A stretch of DNA of 48,281 nt, from NCBI GenBank assembly GCA_022760335.1, contig JALEGE010000142.1, positions 1 to 48,281 of the forward strand, given 5' to 3'. The notes under the pieces are model-generated. The model was not told the DNA's origin. It made no database searches and saw only the letters and a list, made by a program, of their open reading frames with translations. This document shows positions 33,835 through 42,756 of the stretch, in pieces. The stretch is from Hyphomonadaceae bacterium (GTDB lineage: Bacteria; Pseudomonadota; Alphaproteobacteria; Caulobacterales; Hyphomonadaceae). The translations under genes and the position numbers were made by a program. Within the stretch, counting starts at the first letter, position 1. The number at the start of each line of letters is the position of its first letter.

Positions 33835-34602
33835 ATGTCCCTGTTCGATCTAACAGGTAAATCAGCCATCATCACCGGCTCGTCGCGCGGCATAGGCAAG
33901 GCGATCGCCGAAGCCATGGCCGAGCAGGGCGCACATGTCGTGATTTCTTCGCGCAAGCCAGGCCCCTGCCAGGAGGTCGCCAGCGCAATCAATGAAAAGC
34001 ATGGCGAGGGAACGGCCATCGCCGTGCCGGCAAACATCTCGGAAAAAGCCGAGCTGCAGGCCATGGTCGACGCCACGAATGAGGCCTTCGGCAAGGTCGA
34101 CATTGTCGTCTGCAATGCCGCCTCCAACCCCTATTACGGGCCGCTGGAAGGCATTTCCGACGAGCAGTTCGAGAAGATCCTGTCGAACAATATCATTTCC
34201 AATAACTGGCTGATCCAGATGTGTGTGCCGCAAATGCGCGAGCGCAAGGATGGCGCGGTCATTCTGGTCTCCTCGATTGGCGGCCTGAAAGGCTCGCCTG
34301 TGATCGGCGCCTACAACATCTCCAAGGCCGCTGACTTCCAGCTCGCGCGCAACCTCGCCACCGAATATGGCAAGGACAATATCCGCGTGAACTGCATCGC
34401 GCCGGGCCTGATCAAGACCGATTTTGCCCGCGCCCTCTGGGAAAACCCGGAAACGCTGAAGCGCGCGCTGATCACCACGCCCATGGCCCGCATTGGCGAG
34501 CCGGTGGAAATTGCCGGCGCGGCGGTTTATCTCGCCTCGGCGGCCGGCGCCTATATGACCGGCCAGATGATGGTGGTCGATGGTGGCGTGACCATCACCT
34601 GA
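33835..34602 (+). CDS. short-chain dehydrogenase/reductase
   Basis: A 255-residue classical SDR. The cofactor motif TGSSRGIGKA is at 14-23, NAAS at 95-98, and the catalytic set is Ser147, Tyr160 and Lys164 (GAYNISKAA). PG(L)IKTDFAR and a C-terminal GQMMVVDGG complete the pattern. Arg at 40 (SSRKPG) favours NADP. GGAG lies a few bases before ATG 33835. The next gene, a thioesterase, is 7 bp away. Fatty acid or CoA ester metabolism is suggested but the substrate is unknown. Confidence 0.93.
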   Translation: MSLFDLTGKSAIITGSSRGIGKAIAEAMAEQGAHVVISSRKPGPCQEVASAINEKHGEGTAIAVPANISEKAELQAMVDATNEAFGKVDIVVCNAASNPYYGPLEGISDEQFEKILSNNIISNNWLIQMCVPQMRERKDGAVILVSSIGGLKGSPVIGAYNISKAADFQLARNLATEYGKDNIRVNCIAPGLIKTDFARALWENPETLKRALITTPMARIGEPVEIAGAAVYLASAAGAYMTGQMMVVDGGVTIT

Positions 34603-34609
34603 TCCACAG

Positions 34610-35095
34610 ATGACCATCCAGATCGAAGAGGGCGACTATACGCCCTGGTTCCGCGCTTTCCTGGACGGCGTCCAGCAGGGTGATTGGGCTTTCAAGCCGA
34701 CGGCCCTGAAAACGCTGGGCATCATGCCGGAGCTCTGGCTGAAAGAGGTCGGCCCCGGCCGGGTGCGCTATGTCTGGCCGAATGACGGCTCACGCGACAT
34801 TCAGGGCGGGCGGGTCTTCGGCGGCTGGGTCGGCGCGCTATCCGACCATGTGGTTTCAATCTGCATGTTCTCCGCGCTGACCGGCAATGAGGGCTTCACC
34901 ACCCAGGACCTGCAGATCAAGCTCTTCCGCCCGGTGATGGGCGAGGAGATCGAGATCACGGCCAATCTTGTGAACCGCTCACGCACCACTGGCTATGTCG
35001 AGGCCGACTGGCGCCTGCCAAACGGCAAGCTGGCGGTGAAGGTCCTGGCCTGGAAGGCGATCCGGGATCTGGAAGCGTTGGCGGCGCGGGGCTGA
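34610..35095 (+). CDS. PaaI-family hotdog thioesterase
   Basis: A 161-residue hotdog-fold protein. The central helix and following strands (GGRVFGGWVGALSDHVVSICMFS, then FTTQDLQIKLFRPVMGEEIEITANLV and TGYVEADWRLPNGKLAVKVLAWKAI) are typical of PaaI-type acyl-CoA thioesterases. Asp in LSDH is the likely catalytic acid. It is probably in one operon with the SDR. Confidence 0.85.
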   Translation: MTIQIEEGDYTPWFRAFLDGVQQGDWAFKPTALKTLGIMPELWLKEVGPGRVRYVWPNDGSRDIQGGRVFGGWVGALSDHVVSICMFSALTGNEGFTTQDLQIKLFRPVMGEEIEITANLVNRSRTTGYVEADWRLPNGKLAVKVLAWKAIRDLEALAARG

Positions 35096-35137
35096 CGGCC
35101 AAGTGCCCCCTTCGACCTTCGCCTGCGGCGAAGCCCA

Positions 35138-35205
35138 CTTCCCCCGCAAGGGGGGAAGATCGCGAAACGACAGAGCAGTTTTTCTTCCCCCGTTCACGGG
35201 GGAAG
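35138..35205. repeat. paired C/G-tract hairpins
   Basis: Two adjacent hairpins, CTTCCCCCGCAAGGGGGGAAG (35138-35158) and CTTCCCCCG-TTCA-CGGGGGAAG (35184-35205), share the same stem. They lie between the thioesterase gene and the hydroxylase gene. They may be a terminator or a small repeat family. Confidence 0.7.
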
Positions 35206-35280
35206 TACCCCGAAGGGGGGATGGGGGCGTGCGACGTCTCATTTCATTCCAAATCTCCGGGCAACACCCATATCCCCGCA

Positions 35281-36096
35281 ATGGACACCTGGATCCTCAG
35301 CCATGCCAATGCCCTGCGGATGAGCACCTTCCTCGGCGTGCTCCTCGCCATGTGCGCGCTGGAGGCAACCTTCCCCCGTCGCCGGCGCAATCAGACGCGA
35401 TCAGCGCGCTGGGTCACCAATGCCGGCATGCTGGTGCTGGCCACGGCGCTGGTGCGCGTGATGGCCTTTCTGGCGCCGGTGCTGGCCGGGGTGGCGGCGG
35501 CAGGGCTCGCCGCCGAACAGGGCTGGGGCCTGTTTCACCAGCTCGATTTTGCCGGCTGGGGCGCCGTGCTGGCCGGCATGATCTTCCTCGATTTCGCGAT
35601 CTGGGCCCAGCACTGGGCGACCCATCGCATTCCCCTGCTCTGGCGCCTGCACCGGGTCCATCATGGTGACCGGGATCTCGATGCCACCAGCGCGCTGCGC
35701 TTTCACCCGCTGGAGATCGCACTCTCGCTTCTCCTCAAGGTGGCGCTGGTGCTCGCGCTTGGCCTGCCGGTTCTGGCCGTGCTGATCTTTGAAGTGCTGC
35801 TGAATGCCTGCGCCATGTTCAATCACGCCAATCTTGCCCTGCCCGGCTGGCTCGACCGCGTGCTGCGCCCCATCCTCGTCACGCCGGACATGCACCGGGT
35901 GCATCACTCCATCCATCGCGACGAGCATGACACCAATTACGGCTTCTGCCTCTCGCTCTGGGACCGGCTGTTCCGCACCTATACGCGTGAGCCGCGCGGC
36001 GGGCATGACGGCATGGTGCTGGGCCTGAAAGGCCCGCCGGGCGAGGCCAGCGAAAAGCTTGGCGCCAGCCTCACCCGTCCCTTCGAGCCACTATAG
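35281..36096 (+). CDS. sterol desaturase/fatty acid hydroxylase family membrane protein
   Basis: A 271-residue membrane di-iron enzyme. The eight-histidine pattern is visible: QHWATH (His111, His115), HRVHH (124-128) and HRVHHSIHRDEHD, with helices between. These enzymes hydroxylate or desaturate lipids, sterols, hopanoids or carotenoids. ATG 35281 starts the membrane protein; an upstream in-frame start runs through the hairpin repeat and is unlikely. Confidence 0.9.
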   Translation: MDTWILSHANALRMSTFLGVLLAMCALEATFPRRRRNQTRSARWVTNAGMLVLATALVRVMAFLAPVLAGVAAAGLAAEQGWGLFHQLDFAGWGAVLAGMIFLDFAIWAQHWATHRIPLLWRLHRVHHGDRDLDATSALRFHPLEIALSLLLKVALVLALGLPVLAVLIFEVLLNACAMFNHANLALPGWLDRVLRPILVTPDMHRVHHSIHRDEHDTNYGFCLSLWDRLFRTYTREPRGGHDGMVLGLKGPPGEASEKLGASLTRPFEPL

Positions 36097-36127
36097 TATC
36101 AGCGACTCGATGAGCGCCTTTTCAACC

Positions 36128-36229
36128 GCAGATACCTGCGAAGGCAGGTATCCATGGACAAGTATTTCAACCGGGAGCACTGACCCGCGTCTTTCGTCCC
36201 TGGATGCCTGCCTTCGCAGGCATTCGCGG
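36128..36229. repeat. 102-bp two-hairpin intergenic repeat, copy 4
   Basis: Exactly 102 bp. Left hairpin GATACCTGC-GAAG-GCAGGTATC differs from copies 1 and 3 by one compensated pair (C-G to T-A). Right hairpin is ATGCCTGC-CTTC-GCAGGCAT. It lies between convergent genes. Confidence 0.87.
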
Positions 36230-36253
36230 AAAATAAGAAATCTGGTGTTCATA

Positions 36254-36279
36254 TCATCCCTCGACTTCGCTCGGGATGA
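36254..36279. repeat. short TCATCCC hairpin
   Basis: TCATCCC-TCGACTTCGCTC-GGGATGA forms a 7-pair stem. It is related to the TCATCCTGAGCGAAGTCGA motif at 25404 and lies just after copy 4 of the 102-bp element. It may terminate the alkylsulfatase gene. Confidence 0.6.
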
Positions 36280-36289
36280 GATTCCATTC

Positions 36290-38275
36290 TTACGGCTCCA
36301 CCACATTGAACCAGAAGGGCGGGGTCTCCAGCGCGCCGAACCAGGCCATCAGGGCAGTTGGGTCTCCTGCCAGCGAGACCTCGCCCGCCGCCATCAGCTG
36401 CTGAAAAGTGCGAGCACGCAGGATCAGGTCATTGAACGCCGTCCGCGAAAGGGTCAGCGTCGCGGCCGCCTCTTCCTCAGGCGCGCCCAGGCGCGGCATG
36501 GTCACCGCCGGGCCGACATCCAGCGCGATGGTCTCGCCTGTATCGGTGAATTCGAAAACGAGCAGGAAAGGCTCGCGCCCGAGTTTTTCCGGCGCAAACC
36601 GCACCGCCATGGCATCGAACAGGTCGACCGTCGGCACGCCCTGGATGAAATCCCTGCTGCCGGTCTGGATATCGCCGACATCGGGCACGCCATTGCGCAG
36701 CTCCTGCGCGCCGGTGAGAAAATAGGCCCGCCAGGCGCCGCTCTCGGCCTGGAAGCCCATCTGCTCATAGCTCGCTGCCAGCCAGTCGCGCGCCGCGGCG
36801 TTTTCCGGCTCGGCGAACACCGCCTGGTTCAGCACATCGGCGGCCCAGCGATAGTCGCCCTCCTCGAAGGCGCGCCGGCCTTCGGCGATGACGGCGTCCA
36901 CCCCGCCCATGGCGGCGACAAAGCGCCTGGCGCGCTCGACCGGCGGATGGGCGTGGTAATTGGCCGGCACGCCGTCCCACCAGCCGAAATAGAACTGGTA
37001 GACGGCCTTGGTGTTGTGATTGAGCGTGCCGTAATAGCCGCGCGTGTCGAAATGCTCGCCCTGCACGCCGGGCTCTTCGATGTCCTCGGCAATCTCCACC
37101 GCCGTGCCGCCGGCATTGGCGCGGCGCAGGGCCTGGTCATGGGTGTAGCGATAGATATCGCGCTGGCCGCGCAGGAAGCTGGCGACATTCGCCTCGCCCC
37201 AGGTCGGCCAGTGATGGGAGGCGAAGACGACGTCCGCATCGCCATATTCCACCAGCACATGGTCGATGGCCTCGCTCCAGGCGAGCAGGTCGCGCACCTT
37301 TGCCCCGCGTGGGGTCAGCGCATTGTGGAAAGTGGCCGTGGCGACTTCCGCCGTGCACAGCGCATCGAATTGCGGCAGGTAGAACATGAATTCCGCCGGG
37401 GCCTCGGTGCCGGCGGCATCGACGAATTCGAAGACAATGCCATCGATCACCCGCCGCGTGCCGCGCCCGGAGATTTCCTCGGTCGGCGCGATGAGGCCAA
37501 TCGTGCCCGCGCTAAGGCCAGGGCCAAGGCCGATGGAGACCTGTCCTGTGGGCCCATGCGGCAGCGTGTTGCCGAACATCAGCGCCGCGCGCCGCGACAT
37601 GTGATTGCCCGCCAGCAGGTTCTCGGCCACCGCAGACTCCGAAAACCCGATGGGCGCGAGCACGGGGATGCCGCGCGCTTCAATGTCGGCCTCGCTGATC
37701 ACCCCGCGCACGCCGCCGAAATGGTCGGCATGGGAATGGGTGTAGATGACGCCGGTAACGGGCCGCGCGCCGAGCGTGTCATTGACAAGCTTCAGCGCAG
37801 CAGCGGAGGTCTCCGATGAGAGCAGCGGATCGACAATGATCCAGCCGGTCTCACCGCGAATGACGCTCATCACCGCCAGGTCATAGCCGCGGATCTGGTA
37901 GATCCCGTCCGTAACCTCAAACAGGCCGTGCATATTGGTCAGTTGGGCCTGGCGCCAGAGCGAGGGGTTCACCGTGTCGGGCGCGGCGCCGGTGACCGTG
38001 TCATATTCGGCAATCGGCCAGATCACGCTGCCGTCTTCTGCATAGATCGCATCGCCGTCGATCTGAGCCAGCAGGCCCTGGGCGGCATCTTCAAAATCGC
38101 CCTGGTCCTCCAGCGGCAGGCGCTCGGCGAGGGCGGCATTGGCCGCGCGCGTCGCCTCGGTGGCCTCGCCCACCGGTGGCGGATCGGCGACCTCGCCCTC
38201 CGGCAAACTGGCCGGCTCCCCGGAACAGGCCACGAGCAACAAGGTTGCAGAAAACAGATATGCAATGCGGTTCAT
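36290..38275 (-). CDS. alkylsulfatase-type metallo-beta-lactamase-fold lipoprotein
   Basis: A 661-residue protein of the SdsA1/BDS1 class that hydrolyses alkyl sulfates such as dodecyl sulfate. A lipoprotein signal ends LLVAC (Cys17). The zinc motif THSHADHFGG is at 179-188; the characteristic GYYGTLNHNTKAVYQFYFGWWDGVPANYHAHPP dimerisation/linker stretch follows, then a C-terminal SCP2-like domain ending FWFNVVEP. ATG 38275 is preferred over TTG 38278. Usual members are Sec-secreted; lipid anchoring would place this one on the envelope. Confidence 0.92.
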   Translation of the reverse strand: MNRIAYLFSATLLLVACSGEPASLPEGEVADPPPVGEATEATRAANAALAERLPLEDQGDFEDAAQGLLAQIDGDAIYAEDGSVIWPIAEYDTVTGAAPDTVNPSLWRQAQLTNMHGLFEVTDGIYQIRGYDLAVMSVIRGETGWIIVDPLLSSETSAAALKLVNDTLGARPVTGVIYTHSHADHFGGVRGVISEADIEARGIPVLAPIGFSESAVAENLLAGNHMSRRAALMFGNTLPHGPTGQVSIGLGPGLSAGTIGLIAPTEEISGRGTRRVIDGIVFEFVDAAGTEAPAEFMFYLPQFDALCTAEVATATFHNALTPRGAKVRDLLAWSEAIDHVLVEYGDADVVFASHHWPTWGEANVASFLRGQRDIYRYTHDQALRRANAGGTAVEIAEDIEEPGVQGEHFDTRGYYGTLNHNTKAVYQFYFGWWDGVPANYHAHPPVERARRFVAAMGGVDAVIAEGRRAFEEGDYRWAADVLNQAVFAEPENAAARDWLAASYEQMGFQAESGAWRAYFLTGAQELRNGVPDVGDIQTGSRDFIQGVPTVDLFDAMAVRFAPEKLGREPFLLVFEFTDTGETIALDVGPAVTMPRLGAPEEEAAATLTLSRTAFNDLILRARTFQQLMAAGEVSLAGDPTALMAWFGALETPPFWFNVVEP

Positions 38276-38370
38276 CAATTTGCCTCCCAGACTGGCCCGT
38301 CTTGAGCAGGCCTTTGCCGCGCAAGCTATCAGCGCGCCGCGGGAGCGTCATCTCGGACGTTGGGGAAACC

Positions 38371-38530
38371 AGCCTTGAGCGCGTCTCATGTGAGCGAAGC
38401 GATACGGAGAGAAACTAGAAAGCCCTGAGCGCGATCCATGTGAGGGCGATAGCACGATCCGGGATGAGAACAGGAAAGCAGCCTTGAGCACGCTCTATCG
38501 CGCAGCGCAGCGAAGCGGAGAACAAACAAG
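38371..38530. repeat. three degenerate ~50-60-bp tandem units next to tRNA-Gly
   Basis: Units start at 38371, 38421 and about 38480. Each begins AGCCYTGAGCRCG and ends in an A-rich tract (GAGAAACTAGAAA, GAGAACAGGAAA, GAGAACAAACAAG). On the tRNA strand they lie just downstream of its 3' end and could form terminator structures. Confidence 0.55.
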
Positions 38531-38532
38531 AA

Positions 38533-38606
38533 TGGAGCGGGTAGACGGAATCGAACCGACATCCTCAGCTTGGAAGGCTGCTGCACTACCATTGTGCTAT
38601 ACCCGC
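38533..38606 (-). tRNA. tRNA-Gly (anticodon TCC)
   Basis: The minus strand folds as a cloverleaf: acceptor GCGGGTA/TACCCGC, D-arm GCAC-AATGGTA-GTGC, anticodon loop CTTCCAA giving anticodon TCC, T-arm with GGTTCGATTCC, and an encoded CCA. It decodes GGA and GGG. No integrated element is seen at its 3' end. Confidence 0.97.
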
Positions 38607-38709
38607 GCCGGATTGGCGGAGATACTGTCTGAGCGAGCCCGATGCAAGAGGCCGTGTGAGACAAAGATCTTGTGGAATGGCGCTGTAAACACCCGGGAGA
38701 CTTCGCCTC

Positions 38710-40170
38710 CTACCGCGCCGCGCTCAGCATCGCGTCGATGTCGACCACTTCCTCCACGCCATCGGCAAGTCTGTCGATGGCCAAGTCAACGGCTTTCGCA
38801 TGGTGGTAGTGAATGTCGGCGCGCCCGCCGACATGCTCTAGCCAGGCTTTGCGGAACGCATCACTCGCAAAGGCGCCATGCAGATAGGTGCCTTCAACCC
38901 GCCCATCCGCGCTGCATGCACCATCGGGCCCACCGGCGAGCATGAAGACAGGCCGGGCCGAGTCCGGGCCGGTGGTGCGGCCGGTGTGGATCTCATAACT
39001 GGCGACGGGCACGCCGCTTGCCACGCAGGTGCCTGCGGCGGGCGCCACGTGCTTTTCGTGCGTCATCACAGTGTCCACATCGAGCAGGCCGAGCCCGGTT
39101 GCCTCGCCCGGCTCGCCGTCGACGCCCTCGGGATCGGTAATCTTTCGCCCCAACATCTGATAGCCGCCGCAAATGCCGAGCACGCGGCCTCCTGCTCTGG
39201 CATGCGCGAGGATGTCATGATCCCAGCCCTGGGCGCGCAGGAAGGCGAGATCGCCGAGCGTGGATTTGGTGCCGAACAGGATGATGATGTCGGCATCGCG
39301 CGGGATGGGCTTTCCTGGTGCTATCCAGTGGAAGTCCACCCCCGGTTCCTGCCTCAGCGGATCGGCATCGTCGAAATTGGCCATGCGCGAGAGCATGGGC
39401 GCGGCGATCTTCAGCGCGCCGCCTTGGGATTGAAGCGGGCGGTCCAGCACCACGGCATCTTCGGCAGGTAAATGCGCGGTGGCGGCCAGCCAGGGGATGA
39501 TTCCGAAACAGGGCCAGCCGGTGCGGGCCTCGATTGCCTTAACGCCATCCTCGAACAGGGCCGGATCGCCACGGAACTTGTTGATCAGGAAGCCGGTGAT
39601 CATTGCCGCATCCTCCGGATCGAGCACCGCTTTCGTGCCGACAAGGCTGGCGATCACGCCGCCCCGGTCAATATCCCCAATCAGGCAGACGGGGACGCCG
39701 GCACGCCGGGCAAAGCCCATATTCGCGACATCCCGGGCGCGCAGATTGATCTCCGATGGACTGCCCGCGCCTTCGACAAGGACAAGATCATGGGCAGCGG
39801 TGAGGCGCACAAAGCTTTCCATCACGCGGTCCATCAACTCGCCGCGATGGGCCATATAGTGCGCGGCTTCCATGGCGCCCACGGCCTTCCCATGCACCAC
39901 GAGTTGGGCGCGCCGGTCGGTTTCCGGCTTCAGGAGCACCGGGTTGAAATCCACATGCGGCTCCAGCCCGCAAGCCAGCGCCTGGAGCGCCTGCGCCCGC
40001 CCGATCTCGCCGCCTCCAGGACAAGCCGCAGCATTGTTCGACATGTTCTGCGGCTTGAAGGGCGCAACGGAGAGCCCGCGGCGTTTGGCGATGCGGCAGA
40101 GCGCGGCGGTGAGCACGGACTTGCCGACATCCGAGCCGGTTCCTTGCAGCATGAGCGCGCGGGCGGTCAT
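38710..40170 (-). CDS. cobQ: adenosylcobyric acid synthase (glutamine-hydrolysing)
   Basis: A 486-residue enzyme that amidates the side chains of adenosylcobyrinate a,c-diamide to form adenosylcobyric acid. An N-terminal dethiobiotin-synthetase-like ATPase domain shows QGTGSDVGKS (9-18) and FKPQNMSNN. A C-terminal class I glutaminase domain shows the Cys of RVLGICGGYQML and a conserved His near the end (GTYLHGAF). It overlaps btuD by 4 bp and is the last gene of the riboswitch-led operon. Its linkage to transport genes suggests scavenging or finishing of corrinoids. Confidence 0.96.
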   Translation of the reverse strand: MTARALMLQGTGSDVGKSVLTAALCRIAKRRGLSVAPFKPQNMSNNAAACPGGGEIGRAQALQALACGLEPHVDFNPVLLKPETDRRAQLVVHGKAVGAMEAAHYMAHRGELMDRVMESFVRLTAAHDLVLVEGAGSPSEINLRARDVANMGFARRAGVPVCLIGDIDRGGVIASLVGTKAVLDPEDAAMITGFLINKFRGDPALFEDGVKAIEARTGWPCFGIIPWLAATAHLPAEDAVVLDRPLQSQGGALKIAAPMLSRMANFDDADPLRQEPGVDFHWIAPGKPIPRDADIIILFGTKSTLGDLAFLRAQGWDHDILAHARAGGRVLGICGGYQMLGRKITDPEGVDGEPGEATGLGLLDVDTVMTHEKHVAPAAGTCVASGVPVASYEIHTGRTTGPDSARPVFMLAGGPDGACSADGRVEGTYLHGAFASDAFRKAWLEHVGGRADIHYHHAKAVDLAIDRLADGVEEVVDIDAMLSAAR

Positions 40171-40928
40171 AAGGCCCCTTCGATCTCCACGGTCCGGCCA
40201 GCTATACGCGCACGCACACCATAGACATCCGCCATACGTTGCTCCGTCAGAGTTTCTTCGGGCCGACCATCAGCGATGATCCGGCCCTGCTTCATCCAGA
40301 CCATGCGGGATGCATAACGCGCGGCCAGGGCGATGTCATGCAACACGACGAGGGCGCCGCCGCCCTTGGCGACGAAGTCCCGGACAATGTCCATCACCCG
40401 GAACTGGTGGCGCGGATCGAGCGCGGCGACCGGCTCGTCGGCGATGAGCAGCGGCGTTTCGGACGCAAAGGCGCGGGCGCAGTGGACACGGGCAAGCTCG
40501 CCGCCCGAGAGCGTGTCGGTTTCCCGCCCGGCCAGATCGCTGAGATCGCATTGCGCAATCGCCGCCTCGACCGCGGCAGCATCGGCCGCGCTCAGCCGCC
40601 CGGGCGCCGCGCCATAGGCATAGCGGCCAAGGGCGACCACGTCGCGCACCGTGTTCGGCCAGGCGAGCGGGCGCTGCTGGGGGAGATAGGCGACGAGGCG
40701 CGCGCGCTGCATGGGCGAGAGATGCGCGGTGTCCGCCCCGTCCAGGGTGGCTGTGCCGCCAGCGCGCTTTTCCAGGCCGAGCGCAGCGCGCAAGAGGCTC
40801 GTCTTGCCCGCGCCATTGGGCCCCAGCAGGGCGATGAGTTCACCCGGCGCAAGCCGCATGTCTGCCTCCTGCACAAGGACGGCATCTGCGGCCTTCACGG
40901 TGAGATCGCGTGTGATCAGCTCAACCAT
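40167..40928 (-). CDS. btuD: vitamin B12 ABC transporter ATPase
   Basis: A 253-residue ABC ATPase. Walker A LLGPNGAGKTS, Q-loop YLPQQ, signature LSGGELARVHCARA, Walker B LLIADEPVAALD and H-loop VVLHD are all intact. It overlaps btuC by 8 bp and cobQ by 4 bp. The sequence alone would also fit a haem or siderophore ATPase; the B12 riboswitch and cobQ settle the role. Confidence 0.93.
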   Translation of the reverse strand: MVELITRDLTVKAADAVLVQEADMRLAPGELIALLGPNGAGKTSLLRAALGLEKRAGGTATLDGADTAHLSPMQRARLVAYLPQQRPLAWPNTVRDVVALGRYAYGAAPGRLSAADAAAVEAAIAQCDLSDLAGRETDTLSGGELARVHCARAFASETPLLIADEPVAALDPRHQFRVMDIVRDFVAKGGGALVVLHDIALAARYASRMVWMKQGRIIADGRPEETLTEQRMADVYGVRARIAGRTVEIEGAL

Positions 40929-41913
40929 TCAGTGTGCGCCTCCGCATCGCGATCCAGACAAAGGCCGGCGCGCCGATCAGGGCCGCGACCACGCCGAGCT
41001 TCAGCTCATTGGTCGTCGGCAGGATACGCACACCGATATCGGCAAGCACAAGGATCAGCCCGGCCAGCAGCGCCGAGGGAATGAGCGAACGGGCTGGATC
41101 ATGCTTCACGAAGGGCCGGATAATATGCGGCGCGACAATGCCGACAAAGCCGATCGCACCGGCAAGGGCCACCGCGCCGCCTGTGGCAAGCCCCGCGCCA
41201 AGCACTGTGAGGATGCGCTGGCGGCGGAGATCCAGGCCGATCCCGCTGGCGGCTTCCTCGCCGAGCGTCAGGGCAGAAAGACCGCGCCGGAAGAAAAGCA
41301 GGATGGCCGCGCCTGCGATCAAGAAAGGCGCGGCGAGGCCAATATCCTCGAAACTGCGATTGGCAACCGAGCCGAGCATCCAGTTGATCATGTCCGATAA
41401 GGTGAAGGGATTGGGCGCGAGATTCATCAAGAGGCTCATGGCCGCGCCTGCGAAACTCGACAGGCCAACCCCGATCAGGATCAGTGTGACGACCGAGCGC
41501 GTGCGGATCGCGGCCAGGGCGATCAGGGCGGTTGCCGCCAGCGCCCCCAGAATGGCGGCAATCGGGAGCAGCCAGGGCGAAAGCGCGGCCAGGCCGTAAT
41601 AGAGCGTAAAGGTCGCCGCCAGCGAGGCCGAGGCCGAGACGCCGAGCACGCCGGGCTCGGCCAGTGGATTGCGAAGCAGGCCCTGCAGCGCCGCGCCGCT
41701 GACGCCCAGTGCTGCCCCGACCAGCCAGGCGGCGAGCGCGCGTGGCAGACGGATCTGCCAGACCACCAGCCGGTCTGCAGCATCCGCACCGCCAAACAGG
41801 GCGGCCAGGACACGTCCGGCCGGCATCGGCGTGGAACCGAGCAGGCAGGCGGCAAAGAGGGCCGCAAGCGTGGCGACCACCAGGCCCGGGATCAGTATTC
41901 GGGCAGCGGTCAT
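40921..41913 (-). CDS. btuC: vitamin B12 ABC transporter permease (FecCD family)
   Basis: A 330-residue inner-membrane permease with about ten helices. Family stretches are LPRALAAWLVGAALGVSGAALQGLLRNPLAEPGVLGVS near the N-terminus and GFVGIVAPHIIRPFVKHDPARSLIPSALLAG, which contains the ATPase-contact loop. The start overlaps btuF by 4 bp. It partners BtuD and BtuF. Confidence 0.94.
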   Translation of the reverse strand: MTAARILIPGLVVATLAALFAACLLGSTPMPAGRVLAALFGGADAADRLVVWQIRLPRALAAWLVGAALGVSGAALQGLLRNPLAEPGVLGVSASASLAATFTLYYGLAALSPWLLPIAAILGALAATALIALAAIRTRSVVTLILIGVGLSSFAGAAMSLLMNLAPNPFTLSDMINWMLGSVANRSFEDIGLAAPFLIAGAAILLFFRRGLSALTLGEEAASGIGLDLRRQRILTVLGAGLATGGAVALAGAIGFVGIVAPHIIRPFVKHDPARSLIPSALLAGLILVLADIGVRILPTTNELKLGVVAALIGAPAFVWIAMRRRTLNG

Positions 41914-42752
41914 TGCGCCGCTCCTTCAGCCAGGGCCTCAACCGCGTCCAGGATGAACCAGGCGCCACAGGCGGTCCATGCGCCATCCAGTGGCACCACC
42001 GGCTTGTCCGTTATCTGGTGGCGCGCGACGGGATGCTTCATCGGGCTCCAGGCATCGCGGGCCGTGTCACCGCGCCCGAAAAAGGCGGCGGCGATCAGGT
42101 CGGGCTGTTCATAAGCAAGGCGTTCCAGCGGGATGGCATGCCAACCGGGGCGGGACTCGAAATTCTCATACCCGGCCTTGAGCAGCATTTCATGGATCAG
42201 CGACCCTGACCCGGTCGTGACCCCGGAAGAGGTCATGTAAAGGGCTGCTCCGCCTTCGGAGCGCTGTTCAAGCGCGTCGAGGCGCGCGGTGAACTCGGCC
42301 ACGAGCGCCTCCCCGCGCGCGCCCTGGCCGAGGCCGTCGGCCATATGCCCGATCAGATCCGGGATCGAGCCTGGCCCCGAACGGCCGAGATTGGAGGTCC
42401 AGCCGACCTGCAGAACCGGCACGCCGGCGCGCTCGAAAAAAGCTCCCGCGTTCGGCCCACCGCCATAAGAGCGCACGATCAGGTCTGGCTTCAAAATCAG
42501 GATATTCTCCGCGATCGGGCGCACGGTGGGCACGCTCTGGGCGGTCTCACGCATATAGGAAAACGGCTTCACCGCATCCGGAGAGATGGCGAGGATCTGC
42601 TCGCGGTCCGCGAGTTTCAACACATATTGGTCGGCACAATAGTCGAGACTGACAATCCGCATCGGGCGGCCCACATCGGTGGCCTGCGGCGGGGGAGACC
42701 CGCCACAGCCTGCAAGGCCGAAAATGAGGAGAAGGACCGCCAGTCTCGACAT
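41910..42752 (-). CDS. btuF: cobalamin-binding lipoprotein, BtuF-like
   Basis: A 280-residue type III substrate-binding protein. It starts with a lipoprotein signal (ending GLAGC, Cys16), so it is anchored to the membrane rather than free in the periplasm as in E. coli. It shows PMRIVSLDYCADQYVLKLAD, a linking helix and GGGPNAGAFFERAGVPVLQV. It follows btuB by 4 bp and precedes btuC. Confidence 0.9.
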   Translation of the reverse strand: MSRLAVLLLIFGLAGCGGSPPPQATDVGRPMRIVSLDYCADQYVLKLADREQILAISPDAVKPFSYMRETAQSVPTVRPIAENILILKPDLIVRSYGGGPNAGAFFERAGVPVLQVGWTSNLGRSGPGSIPDLIGHMADGLGQGARGEALVAEFTARLDALEQRSEGGAALYMTSSGVTTGSGSLIHEMLLKAGYENFESRPGWHAIPLERLAYEQPDLIAAAFFGRGDTARDAWSPMKHPVARHQITDKPVVPLDGAWTACGAWFILDAVEALAEGAAQ

Positions 42753-42756
42753 GGGG

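Noticed and set aside
36059..37819. Long plus-strand open frame opposite the alkylsulfatase gene
   Set aside because: The minus strand carries the metal-binding motif and lipoprotein signal. The plus frame has no domain and starts inside the hydroxylase gene.
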